A DNA stretch of 36,043 nt from Bacteroidota bacterium (GTDB taxonomy: Bacteria > Bacteroidota > Bacteroidia > Sphingobacteriales > Sphingobacteriaceae): positions 1 to 36,043 of the forward strand of contig JABDBM010000038.1 of assembly GCA_013288685.1 (NCBI GenBank), in the 5' to 3' direction. The translations under genes and the position numbers were made by a program. Positions 23,428 through 31,734 of this stretch are shown here, one piece after another (positions within the stretch are counted from its first letter, which is position 1; the number at the start of each line of letters is the position of its first letter). The notes under the pieces were generated by a model that had not been told where the DNA came from, searched no databases, and worked only from the letters and a program-made list of their open reading frames with translations.

Positions 23428-25143
23428 ATGAACACTGAATATACAGGCGTCATTTTTATGTACCTGGCAACTATTGCCCTGGCGATACCGCTTGGCAGAT
23501 ACATTGCCAAAGTATTTAAAGGCGAACGCACCTGGCTCGATTTTATGGCCCCGCTGGAAAGATTAATCTTTAAAATCAGCGGCATCGACCCTAACAAGGA
23601 AATGAACTGGAAACAACAGTTAAAGGCATTTTTAACCATTAACTGTTTGTGGTTATTTTATGCATTTTTCTGTTTGCTTAAGCAGTCGCATTTGCCTTTA
23701 AACCCCGACGCTAACCCCGATCAAACCCCCGACCTTGCTTTTAACACCGCTATTAGCTTTATAACTAATACCAACCTGCAGGATTATTCAGGCGAATCGG
23801 GTGCTACTTATTACACACAATTATTTGTTTTCACCTTTTTGCACTTTGTAAGCGCTGCAGCAGGCTTCGCAGCTATGATGATCGTTTTCAAAGCGATGAA
23901 GGATAAAGTAACCGATAAACTGGGCAACTTCTGGGACTATTTTGTTAAAGGTATTACCCGCATATTGTTGCCTATCAGTTTTGTGGTTGCAGTTATTTTA
24001 GCTTTTAACGGTACACCAACCAGCTATAAAGGAAAAGATACGGTTATTACCCTGCAAGGCGATACCGTACACGTTTCGCGCGGTCCGGCTGCTGGTATGA
24101 TCGCTATTAAACAAGTAGGCACAAACGGTGGTGGCTGGTTTGGTGCAAACTCGGCACACCCGCTCGAAAACCCGAACTACCTAACCAATATTGTTGAAGA
24201 CATCAGCATTATCCTGATACCTATCGCGCTGGTTTTTGCATTGGGATTTTATCTCAATAACAAAAAACTATCGTGGGTTATTTTCGGGGTCATGACAACG
24301 GGCTTCCTCATCATGGCCATTACGTCCATCAATGCCGAAGTTGGCGGGAGTGATGCTATAGCTAAGCTGGGCATAAGTCAGACCGGAGGCGCTATGGAAG
24401 GCAAGGAAGTCCGTTTTGGGGCCGCAGCCTCTGCTTACTGGGGCGTAACTACTACGGTGACCTCAAATGGCTCTGTAAACGCCATGCACGATAGTATGAT
24501 GCCGATGTCGGGCCTCGCCCAAATGTTTGATATGATGATCAACGCTTTTTACGGCGGAGTAGGGGTTGGCTTCATGAATTTCTACATCTTTATCATCATT
24601 GCCGTATTTATATCCGGACTGATGGTTGGGCGAACCCCCGAATTTATGGGCCGCAAGATAGAGGCGCGCGAAATGAAGATTGCATCGTTAATTGCATTGC
24701 TGCACCCATTTTTAATACTGGTGACAACAGCACTTGCCGCCTATACACTGGTACATTTCCCCAATATTAACTGGGCCGAAAAACCATCGGCATGGCTCGC
24801 TAATCCAAGTTTCCATGGCTTTTCCGAAATGCTATACCAGTTTACCTCCAGTTCAGCCAATAATGGTTCGGGCTACGAAGGATTGGGCGATAACAGTATT
24901 TTCTGGAACGTGAGCGCAGGTTTGGTAATGTTTATTGGTAGGTTTTTACCGATAATAGGACCTGTTGCGATAGCCGGGATATTAGCCAACAAAAAGTTCA
25001 TCCCCGAATCGGCAGGAACGCTTAAAACCGATACTGCTACTTTCGGAATTATGATACTTGCCGTAATATTTATTGTGGCTGCGTTATCATTTTTCCCTGC
25101 ATTGACATTAGGGCCAATTGCAGAACATGTTTCAATTAAATAG
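23428..25143 (+). CDS. kdpA: K+-transporting ATPase subunit A (KdpA)
   Basis: A 571-residue polytopic membrane protein that forms the K+ channel-like subunit of KdpFABC. The four selectivity-filter regions are visible: ITNTNLQDYSGESG (about 112-125), GTNGGGWFGANSAHP (about 231-245), VTSNGSVNAMHDS (about 344-356) and SSANNGSGYEGLG (about 475-487). The ATG at 23428 gives MNTEYTGVIFMYL; an upstream in-frame TTG at 23419 would add three residues and is less likely. Length and hydrophobicity are normal for the family. It follows kdpF closely and precedes kdpB after an unusual GC-rich repeat. Confidence 0.97.
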   Translation: MNTEYTGVIFMYLATIALAIPLGRYIAKVFKGERTWLDFMAPLERLIFKISGIDPNKEMNWKQQLKAFLTINCLWLFYAFFCLLKQSHLPLNPDANPDQTPDLAFNTAISFITNTNLQDYSGESGATYYTQLFVFTFLHFVSAAAGFAAMMIVFKAMKDKVTDKLGNFWDYFVKGITRILLPISFVVAVILAFNGTPTSYKGKDTVITLQGDTVHVSRGPAAGMIAIKQVGTNGGGWFGANSAHPLENPNYLTNIVEDISIILIPIALVFALGFYLNNKKLSWVIFGVMTTGFLIMAITSINAEVGGSDAIAKLGISQTGGAMEGKEVRFGAAASAYWGVTTTVTSNGSVNAMHDSMMPMSGLAQMFDMMINAFYGGVGVGFMNFYIFIIIAVFISGLMVGRTPEFMGRKIEAREMKIASLIALLHPFLILVTTALAAYTLVHFPNINWAEKPSAWLANPSFHGFSEMLYQFTSSSANNGSGYEGLGDNSIFWNVSAGLVMFIGRFLPIIGPVAIAGILANKKFIPESAGTLKTDTATFGIMILAVIFIVAALSFFPALTLGPIAEHVSIK

Positions 25144-25151
25144 TATTTCCA

Positions 25152-25230
25152 ACGCCTCACCTAAATCCTCTCCAAAGGAGAGGACTTAAACAGCCCCCCT
25201 CTCCTTTGAGAGGGGATGGGGGTGAGGCGT
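25152..25230. repeat. GC-rich nested inverted repeat between kdpA and kdpB
   Basis: Outer arms ACGCCTCACC (25152-25161) and GGTGAGGCGT (25221-25230) are exact complements. Inside are two further hairpins: CCTCTCC/GGAGAGG (25167-25183) and CCCCTCTC/GAGAGGGG (25196-25215). The whole would fold as a cloverleaf-like structure in the mRNA. Words such as CTCACC and CTCTCC are repeated, recalling a widespread Bacteroidota intergenic repeat. It may influence the relative expression of kdpA and kdpB. Confidence 0.75.
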
Positions 25231-25264
25231 AAAAGACATAAATAAACAAATAGAAAAAATCATC

Positions 25265-27295
25265 ATGAGAACTGATAAAAATATATTATTCCAGCGCGAC
25301 CAGGTGCGCGAGGCCTTCAGGCACTCGTTCACCAAACTGAACCCCCGCCTGTTGTTCCGCAACCCGGTGATGTTCACTGTGGAGATTGGCGCGGCCATTA
25401 TGCTCGTCGTAACTATCTTTTCGCTGTTCAGTAAAGAACAGGGCAGTTTTGGTTACAACCTTACGGTATTCATCATCTTATACCTTACTGTGCAGTTTGC
25501 AACTTTTGCCGAAGCAATTGCTGAAGCACGCGGCAAGGCACAGGCCGAAAGCTTGCGTAAAACCCGCGAAGAAACACCAGCGCGTGTACTGGTTAATGGC
25601 AAGGAAGTAATGGTAATGTCGTCGCAATTGAAAAAAGGCGATGTATTTATCTGCGAAACAGGCGATAACATTCCTACTGATGGCGAAATTATTGAGGGTA
25701 TTGCAACCATTGATGAATCGGCCATTACAGGTGAATCGGCACCGGTTATTCGCGAATCGGGCGGCGATAAATCGTCAGTTACCGGTGGTACCAAGGTATT
25801 GTCCGACAGGATAAAAGTAATGGTAACCACACAACCAGGCGAAAGCTTTTTGGATAAGATGATTGCACTGGTTGAAGGGGCATCGCGCCAAAAAACACCG
25901 AACGAAATTGCTTTAACCATTTTGCTGGCAGGCTTTACACTCATCTTCGTGATTGTGTGCGTTACCCTGAAGCCTTTTGGCGACTATGCAAATACCCCTA
26001 TCACTATAGCGGCATTTATCTCCTTGTTTGTTTGTTTGATCCCCACAACTATCGGTGGCCTGTTATCGGCCATCGGTATTGCGGGTATGGACAGGGCATT
26101 GCGTGCCAATGTAATTACCAAATCGGGTAAAGCCGTTGAAACAGCCGGCGATTTGGATACACTGTTGCTTGATAAAACAGGTACTATTACCATTGGTAAC
26201 CGCAAGGCCACTAATTTTTATCCTACCAAAGGCGTTGACGAAAGGGATTTTATTACCGCCTGCGTTTTAAGCTCGCTGGCTGATGAAACCCCCGAAGGTA
26301 AATCGATTGTTGAGCTGGGAGAAACGGGTAAAACCAAAGTGTCGGTTAAAGTGCCTGATGGTTCGGCATTTATCAAATTTACTGCCGAAACCCGCTCAAG
26401 CGGATTGGATACGCCAAATGGTTTACGCATTCGTAAAGGCGCATTTGATTCTATTCGTAACATGGCTATAAAGGCTGGCCACACATTCCCAACCGATGTG
26501 GAAGAAATCGTAAAAACCATCGCCTCAAATGGTGGTACTCCTCTTGTAGTATCGCAAAACGAAGAGATTTTGGGTGTGATAGAACTACAGGACATTATTA
26601 AACCCGGCATTGCCGAACGTTTTGAACGTCTGCGCAAAATGGGTGTAAAAACCGTAATGGTAACCGGCGATAACCCGCTTACCGCAAAGTTTATTGCCAA
26701 CAAAGCCGGTGTTGACGATTTTATTGCCGAGGCTAAGCCCGAAGATAAAATGAATTACATTAAACAGGAACAATTGGGCGGGAAACTGGTAGCCATGATG
26801 GGTGATGGTACAAACGATGCCCCGGCCCTTGCACAAGCCGACGTAGGTGTAGCCATGAACAGTGGCACCCAGGCTGCCAAAGAAGCCGGTAACATGGTGG
26901 ATTTGGATAACGATCCCACCAAGCTGATTGAAATTGTGGAAATAGGCAAGCAGTTGCTGATGACCCGCGGTACGCTCACTACCTTCTCCATCGCTAACGA
27001 TGTGGCCAAGTATTTTGCTATCGTTCCGGCCTTGTTTATGGTATCCATACCAGCATTAAAAGCGCTGAACATTATGGACCTGCACAGCCCGCAGTCGGCT
27101 ATATTATCGGCGGTTATTTTTAACGCTATTATCATCCCGATGCTGATTCCATTGGCTTTGAGGGGCGTTGAGTATAAACCGATAGGCGCCAGCGCATTGC
27201 TGCGCCGCAACCTGCTGATTTATGGTTTGGGCGGTGTGCTCGTTCCGTTTATCGGCATCAAATTAATTGATTTAATAGTAGGAACTTTAATATAA
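25265..27295 (+). CDS. kdpB: K+-transporting P-type ATPase subunit B (KdpB)
   Basis: A 676-residue P-type ATPase, the energising subunit of KdpFABC. The phosphorylation motif is DKTGT with Asp303; the actuator motif TGES is at 155-158 (Ser158 corresponds to the regulatory serine of E. coli KdpB); TGDN of the nucleotide domain and the hinge motif [12 protein letters not shown] are present; the membrane motif [12 protein letters not shown] at about 260-271 is KdpB-specific. Lengths and motifs indicate a complete functional enzyme. The ATG at 25265 is preceded by AAAAATCATC and lies 121 bases after kdpA, the gap being mostly repeat. The stop is followed at once by another repeat and then kdpC. 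Confidence 0.98.
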   Translation: MRTDKNILFQRDQVREAFRHSFTKLNPRLLFRNPVMFTVEIGAAIMLVVTIFSLFSKEQGSFGYNLTVFIILYLTVQFATFAEAIAEARGKAQAESLRKTREETPARVLVNGKEVMVMSSQLKKGDVFICETGDNIPTDGEIIEGIATIDESAITGESAPVIRESGGDKSSVTGGTKVLSDRIKVMVTTQPGESFLDKMIALVEGASRQKTPNEIALTILLAGFTLIFVIVCVTLKPFGDYANTPITIAAFISLFVCLIPTTIGGLLSAIGIAGMDRALRANVITKSGKAVETAGDLDTLLLDKTGTITIGNRKATNFYPTKGVDERDFITACVLSSLADETPEGKSIVELGETGKTKVSVKVPDGSAFIKFTAETRSSGLDTPNGLRIRKGAFDSIRNMAIKAGHTFPTDVEEIVKTIASNGGTPLVVSQNEEILGVIELQDIIKPGIAERFERLRKMGVKTVMVTGDNPLTAKFIANKAGVDDFIAEAKPEDKMNYIKQEQLGGKLVAMMGDGTNDAPALAQADVGVAMNSGTQAAKEAGNMVDLDNDPTKLIEIVEIGKQLLMTRGTLTTFSIANDVAKYFAIVPALFMVSIPALKALNIMDLHSPQSAILSAVIFNAIIIPMLIPLALRGVEYKPIGASALLRRNLLIYGLGGVLVPFIGIKLIDLIVGTLI

Positions 27296-27296
27296 T

Positions 27297-27352
27297 GAGT
27301 GGTGAGGTGTGAGTGGTGAATTTTATGACCACTCACCATTCACTGTTCACCA
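27297..27352. repeat. heptamer-iterated inverted repeat between kdpB and kdpC
   Basis: The left arm (27297-27320) is GAGTGGT, GAGGTGT, GAGTGGT, GAA, three 7-base words. The right arm (27327-27352) has the reverse complement form with the same period: ACCACTC, ACCATTC, ACTGTTC, ACC. Only six bases separate the arms. The longest open frame of kdpC would run through this repeat; translation more likely begins at the ATG after it. Confidence 0.8.
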
Positions 27353-27369
27353 ATAAAATCTCAAATAAA

Positions 27370-27936
27370 ATGAAAACATACATATTGCCATCGATAAAAA
27401 TAACCCTCGTATTGTTGGTGTTATTGGCAGGCTTATATCCGCTGGCTATAGCCGGCATCGGAAAGTTTACAAAAGGAAACGGCGACGGTGAAACCGTTGA
27501 GTACAAAGGGCGCGTAGTTGGTTATGCCAATGTGGGCCAAAGTTTTACCAAAGACAAATATTTCTGGTCGCGCCCATCTGCCGCCGGTTATAAGGCCGAT
27601 GCATCATCCGGATCAAACAAGGGCCCTAATAACCCCGATTACCTGAAGGATGTAAAAGCACGGATTGATACCTTTGTGAAACATAACCCCGATGTAAAAA
27701 AGAGCGACATTCCGGCCGAACTGGTTACCGCGTCGGGGAGCGGTTTGGACCCCGATCTTTCACCTGCCGGTGCTAAGGTACAGGCTGCACGTATTGCTAA
27801 AGTGCGTAATTTAACCCTTGCACAGGTTAACAAACTAATTGACGGCCACACTGAACAACCGCTGCTGGGTTTATTTGGCCCCGCAAAAGTAAATGTGTTG
27901 AAATTGAACGTAGCTTTGGATGAGCTGGGGAAGTAA
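27370..27936 (+). CDS. kdpC: K+-transporting ATPase subunit C (KdpC)
   Basis: 188 residues from the ATG at 27370 (MKTYILPSIKITLVLLVLLA), a chaperone-like subunit that assists ATP binding in KdpFABC. One N-terminal membrane segment (about 8-27) is followed by the periplasmic family motifs YFWSRPSAAGYKADASSGSN, SGSGLDPDLSPAGAKVQAAR and GLFGPAKVNVLKLN. Length agrees with E. coli KdpC (190 residues). A longer frame starts 57 bases upstream at 27313, but that start falls inside the inverted repeat and is a poor candidate. It is followed by 199 bases of nonamer repeat before kdpD. Confidence 0.96.
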   Translation: MKTYILPSIKITLVLLVLLAGLYPLAIAGIGKFTKGNGDGETVEYKGRVVGYANVGQSFTKDKYFWSRPSAAGYKADASSGSNKGPNNPDYLKDVKARIDTFVKHNPDVKKSDIPAELVTASGSGLDPDLSPAGAKVQAARIAKVRNLTLAQVNKLIDGHTEQPLLGLFGPAKVNVLKLNVALDELGK

Positions 27937-27958
27937 CTGGAGGCGCTTTAGTTAAAAA

Positions 27959-28132
27959 TGTTGTAATATGTTGTAAAGGTTATAAATGTTGTAAAGGTTA
28001 AAAAGGTTGTAGACGTTGTAGATAGTATATTTTACAACTATTACAACCCTTACAACTTCTACAACCTTTATAACTTTATACAACCCTTACAACTTCTAAA
28101 ACCTTTACAACTTTCTACAACCACTAACAACC
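27959..28132. repeat. nonamer-iterated inverted repeat between kdpC and kdpD
   Basis: The left arm (27959-28022) is a run of 9-base words of the type GTTGTAAAG (gttgtaaag, gttataaat, gttgtaaag, gttaaaaag, gttgtagac). The right arm (28030-28132) carries about eleven copies of the reverse complement word (CTTTACAAC type: ttacaacc, ttacaactt, tctacaacc, ttataactt and so on), with period 9 or 10. The arms face each other across only about seven bases, and the right arm is longer than the left, so it cannot be a simple duplicated hairpin. Confidence 0.8.
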
Positions 28133-28135
28133 AAA

Positions 28136-29257
28136 ATGGAAAAAGAACAATCCGTTGAGCACTTCCTGGAGCTGATTAAACGCTCGCGCAGGGGTAAGTT
28201 TAAAATCTATATCGGCATGAGTGCCGGGGTGGGTAAAACTTACCGTATGCTAAAGGAAGTGCGGTCCTTACTGCGCAACGGCATCGATATAAAAATTGGC
28301 TATATCGAAACACACCAGCGGAAGGAAACAGAGGCTTTAATGCAGGGCCTTACGATTATTCCGCGGCGCAAGTTGTTTTATAAGGGGAAGGAACTGGAAG
28401 AGATGGACCTGAATGCCATCATCAGCATGCACCCCGAAGTAGTGGTGGTTGACGAGCTGGCGCATACCAATATTGAAGGCAGCAAGAACGAGAAACGCTG
28501 GCAGGATGTGATGGATATTTTAAATGCGGGTATCAATGTGATAAGCGCCGTAAATATTCAGCATATCGAAAGTCTGAATGAAGAGGTGGAGGAAATAACC
28601 GGCACAGCCATTAACGAGCGCATCCCCGATAAGGTGCTGCAAATGGCCGATGAGGTGGTGAATATTGACCTTACTGCCGATGAACTGATAACCCGTTTAA
28701 AAGACGGAAAAATATACGATCCGAAAAAAGTGCCTACCGCGCTTAACAACTTTTTTCAAACCGAGCGGATATTGCAGTTGCGCGAACTGGCACTGCGGGA
28801 GGTAGCACATCAGTTGGAACGCAAAATAGATGTGGAGGTACCCAAAACGATCAAACTGCGGCCGGAGCTTTTTATGGCCTGTATCAGTACAAATGATGAA
28901 TCGGCGAAGGTGATTATACGTAAAACGGCCAGGCTGGCTTCGTATTACCGCTCCAAATGGTTTGTATTATACGTACAAACCAGCAGGGAAAGCAGCGACA
29001 AAATAAACCTGGCATCGCAGCGGCATCTCATTAATAACTTAAAGTTAGCAACACAATTGGGTGCTGAAGTTTTAAAGGTAAAAAGCGATAACATTGCCAA
29101 AACAATTTGGGAAACTGCGGGAAAGTATGATATTACAACCATTTGCCTTGGCAAGCCGCACTTTAAATTTTACCAACTGGTTTTAAAAACGGCGGTATTT
29201 ACCCAATTATTAAATAAAATGTCACAGACCCATATTGATCTTGTAATACTATCATGA
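28136..29257 (+). CDS. kdpD: KdpD input-domain protein without transmitter
   Basis: A 373-residue cytoplasmic protein equal to the N-terminal part of E. coli KdpD. The Walker A-type sequence GMSAGVGKT is at 27-35 and Walker B with VVVDELAHTN at 103-112; the C-terminal part from about 245 (RPELFMACISTNDESAKV onward) is a universal-stress-protein-like domain. There are no membrane spans, no HisKA and no ATPase domain, so it cannot be a kinase. The kinase half is supplied by the next gene, whose start overlaps the stop of this one (ATGA at 29254-29257). This split KdpD is a known arrangement in Bacteroidota. Presumably it senses K+ or ionic status and controls the partner. Confidence 0.9.
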   Translation: MEKEQSVEHFLELIKRSRRGKFKIYIGMSAGVGKTYRMLKEVRSLLRNGIDIKIGYIETHQRKETEALMQGLTIIPRRKLFYKGKELEEMDLNAIISMHPEVVVVDELAHTNIEGSKNEKRWQDVMDILNAGINVISAVNIQHIESLNEEVEEITGTAINERIPDKVLQMADEVVNIDLTADELITRLKDGKIYDPKKVPTALNNFFQTERILQLRELALREVAHQLERKIDVEVPKTIKLRPELFMACISTNDESAKVIIRKTARLASYYRSKWFVLYVQTSRESSDKINLASQRHLINNLKLATQLGAEVLKVKSDNIAKTIWETAGKYDITTICLGKPHFKFYQLVLKTAVFTQLLNKMSQTHIDLVILS

Positions 29258-30993
29258 CTATAAAAAATAAATTACGGGCAGGTATCAGCTTTTTGTTTTT
29301 ACTCGCTCTTATAAGCTGCGGTTTATCTATTTACTTCTTAAACCGCCTTTCGGCCGATGCAAGGGCTATATTAAAGGATAACTACAAAACCGTTCAGTTT
29401 ACAAAGAATATGGGCAGTGTCCTGGAGTTAGCCCAATCGGCCCCGTTGAGTCAGCAGCAAGCCGCCATTTTTAATGATAACCTTGTAAAACAGGAACATA
29501 ACATAACTGAACACGGCGAACGCCAGCTTACCGATTCGCTGCGGTCAAAATATGAACAGTTAACGTTAAAGCGCAACAGCCCGGCAAATATAATGGAACT
29601 GCATAGTGACATCAAAAAGTTACTTTATGATATTATGCAGCTAAATATGAATGCTATTGAAAGCAAATATGCCACTGCCAATGCCACTGCCGATCATGCT
29701 ACCATGCTGGTTGCGTTTACCGGGTCCATCCTGTTTTTGGTGGCATTTAGCTTTGTAGTAAACTTCCCCGGCTATATTGCCAACCCCATAAAAGAGTTAA
29801 CGGAGCGCATCAAGGCGGTATCAAACCGCGATTATCACCAGGAGCTGAACTTTGAATCGAACGATGAGTTTGGCGAATTAGCCACGGCTTTTAACAACAT
29901 GACGGCAAAGCTAAACGAGTATGAAAGCAGCAACTTAGCCAGCATATTGTTCGAGAAGAAGCGGATAGAGACCATCATTAACTCGATGCACGATGCCATT
30001 ATTGGTCTCGACGAAAAATCGTTTATCATTTTTGCCAACGAAGTGGCTTGTACCCTTATCGGGCTACCGGAACAACAGTTAACAGGCCGGTATGCGCCTG
30101 ATATTGCAATGGAAAACGACCTGCTGCGCAACCTGCTGGTGAACAATCAGCCGAAAATGAAGATATATGCCGACAACCGCGAAAGTTTTTATACCAAGGA
30201 GGTACTGGCGGTAACCAGCAAGGACAAAGTGGTGGGCAGTGTGATCATCTTAAAAAACATCACCGAATATCAGCAATTGGACGAAGCAAAAACCAATTTT
30301 ATCGCCACTATATCGCATGAGTTAAAAACGCCGATATCATCCATAAAAATGAGTCTGAAATTATTGGAGGATGACCGCATTGGCGAAGTAAACAGCGAAC
30401 AACGGCAATTGCTGGAAAATATTGAAGAAGATGCCCGCCGACTGCTGCAAATAACCGGCGAACTGCTGGACATGGCCCAGGTAGAAACCGGCAAGCTGCA
30501 ACTAAACTTTGGCAGTACCCATCCGCATAATATTGTTGACTATGCCGTTAAAGCGCTAAAAACAACCGCCGAACAGAAACAGGTAACCCTGAACGTAGAA
30601 TGTGATGAAACCCTGCCCGACGTACATGCCGATTTGGACAAAACCACCTGGGTGCTCATCAACCTGTTATCAAACGCTATAAAATACAGCCACGAAAAAT
30701 CGGTGGTTGATTTGGTGGTGAAAAAATCAAAAAATAACGAAATTGAGTTCTCGGTACGCGACCATGGTCGTGGGATAGATCAACGGTATTTGTCGCGGAT
30801 ATTTGAGCGGTACTTTAAAGTACCCGGCGCCACCACCGAGCAAACCGGCACCGGATTGGGCCTGGCCATAGCCAAAGATTTTATTGAGGCCCAGGCCGGT
30901 AAAATTGGCGTTGAAAGCGAAATTGGCGATGGCAGCCGGTTTTATTTTACCCTGAAGCGGATTGGGAACGGCGCATTGGCAAATGCTTCGTAA
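29254..30993 (+). CDS. HAMP-PAS sensor histidine kinase partnered with KdpD
   Basis: 579 residues: two membrane segments (about 8-30 and 152-172) enclosing a helical periplasmic domain, HAMP at about 173-225 (NPIKELTERIKAVSNRDY), PAS at about 235-340, HisKA with phospho-acceptor His355 in ISHELKTPISSIKMS, and HATPase_c with N box INLLSNAIKYS, G1 DHGRGID and G2 TGTGLGLAIAK. It overlaps the KdpD-like gene by four bases, so the two are translationally coupled and probably form one sensor. No kdpE or other response regulator follows, so phosphotransfer must go to an unlinked partner. It ends the kdp transcription unit. Confidence 0.93.
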   Translation: MTIKNKLRAGISFLFLLALISCGLSIYFLNRLSADARAILKDNYKTVQFTKNMGSVLELAQSAPLSQQQAAIFNDNLVKQEHNITEHGERQLTDSLRSKYEQLTLKRNSPANIMELHSDIKKLLYDIMQLNMNAIESKYATANATADHATMLVAFTGSILFLVAFSFVVNFPGYIANPIKELTERIKAVSNRDYHQELNFESNDEFGELATAFNNMTAKLNEYESSNLASILFEKKRIETIINSMHDAIIGLDEKSFIIFANEVACTLIGLPEQQLTGRYAPDIAMENDLLRNLLVNNQPKMKIYADNRESFYTKEVLAVTSKDKVVGSVIILKNITEYQQLDEAKTNFIATISHELKTPISSIKMSLKLLEDDRIGEVNSEQRQLLENIEEDARRLLQITGELLDMAQVETGKLQLNFGSTHPHNIVDYAVKALKTTAEQKQVTLNVECDETLPDVHADLDKTTWVLINLLSNAIKYSHEKSVVDLVVKKSKNNEIEFSVRDHGRGIDQRYLSRIFERYFKVPGATTEQTGTGLGLAIAKDFIEAQAGKIGVESEIGDGSRFYFTLKRIGNGALANAS

Positions 30994-31061
30994 AGTTTAT
31001 AAATTGAAATAAACACGAATTATTTCGAATGACACGAATTTCACGAATTAAAAAAAAGTTA

Positions 31062-31293
31062 TTTCGTCTCCGAAGGGCCTTTCCAATGCTATTAAGTTAG
31101 AGGCGGATCCGATTTTTTGATGGTCCCGATAGGGACCCAATATTGGTAGAAAAAGGAAGAATCCGATTTTTTGATGGTCCCGCCAGGGACCCAATATTGG
31201 TAGAAAATAATAGAAAAATGAATAGCGTGCCGTAGATACGTCACATTCTTAATAGCATTGAGCGTCTTTCCGGAAGCCTCCCGGAGACGAAAA
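31062..31293. mobile_element. MITE-like element with long imperfect inverted ends
   Basis: The left end (31062-31096) and right end (31248-31293) are inverted copies: both carry TTTCGTCTCCG, a GGCCT/GGCTT-type centre with TTCC, and AATGCTATTAAG, with some insertions in the right arm. The interior holds two tandem hairpin units and short unrelated sequence, and no protein gene. Small size, inverted ends and no transposase fit a miniature inverted-repeat element; a target-site duplication was not evident. Confidence 0.6.
31107..31207. repeat. two tandem 54-base units with GGTCCC hairpins
   Basis: Units begin at 31107 and 31161. Each reads ATCCGATTTTTTGATGGTCC and continues with a four-base loop (GATA in the first, GCCA in the second) flanked by GGTCCC and GGGACC, then CCAATATTGG, then TAGAAAA. 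The compensating loop change with an intact stem suggests a folded RNA or DNA hairpin. The ATTGGTAGAAA phrase recurs in Bacteroidota intergenic repeats as I recall. Confidence 0.75.
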
Positions 31294-31509
31294 AATGACC
31301 AAAGCGTTCCACTTTTACATTTTGGAACACTTGCACAAAAATGGAACGCGCTGATTATCAGGTGTTCCATTTTTGCAAATAGCTAAAATTCCATAAATAC
31401 TTGATTGTCAACGTGTAAAAAACAACCTTTTTGCAAAATGGATATAATTAATTGATAGTCAGATGTTCCAGATTTTTTCGAGGCCGAATTTTGTCCCGCC
31501 CTGAAAAAG

Positions 31510-31614
31510 GTTTACACTTTTTGATGATTAATCCTGTATTGAGTTTACACTTTATTTTCGTCCTGTAATGAGTTTACAGTTTTTGATGGTTAATCCGGGT
31601 TTGAGTTGACACTT
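31510..31614. repeat. four GTTTACACTT words at about 30-base spacing, IS21-like end
   Basis: GTTTACACTT at 31510 and 31543, GTTTACAGTT at 31572 and GTTGACACTT at 31605, with intervals of 33, 29 and 33 bases. Spacers alternate between TTTTTGATG(A/G)TTAATCC and TTTTCGTCCTGTAATGA types. Multiple ordered repeats at one end are typical of IS21-family termini. No istA or istB gene is near, so this would be a relic. Confidence 0.5.
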
Positions 31615-31734
31615 ACATTTCACGAATTAAAATTGGGTTGTTTAGTTCGTGAAATTCGACGGATATGACAACAGAGGAAATTAACACTGAAATAAAAGCC
31701 CATCGACTTGAAAAGCAAGCAGGCGATAACTTAT

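Larger units (their letters stand above)
30994..31734. other. 740-base intergenic accessory region with repeats, no protein gene
   Basis: The gap holds, in order: a left arm of 9-base CACGAATTN words (31013-31050), the MITE-like element (31062-31293), a TGGAAC/GTTCCA-rich stretch with an inverted repeat (31331-31347 against 31364-31378), a set of GTTTACACTT words (31510-31614), and TTTCACGAA/TTCGTGAAA arms (31619-31663) that mirror the first words. A possible short frame at 31665 (MTTEEINTEIKAHRLEKQAG) runs into the end of the dinD gene and is not convincing. No RNA gene was recognised. Confidence 0.6.

Noticed and set aside
27313..27369. N-terminal extension of KdpC starting MVNFMTTHHSLF
   Set aside because: These codons lie in the right arm of the inverted repeat, and KdpC homologues start at the membrane segment that follows the ATG at 27370.
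31092..31370. A 92-residue minus-strand open frame with a repeated FYQYWVP-GTIKKSD phrase
   Set aside because: It is the translation of the two 54-base tandem hairpin units and part of the MITE-like ends; the amino-acid repeat simply reflects the DNA repeat and there is no plausible start or codon pattern.
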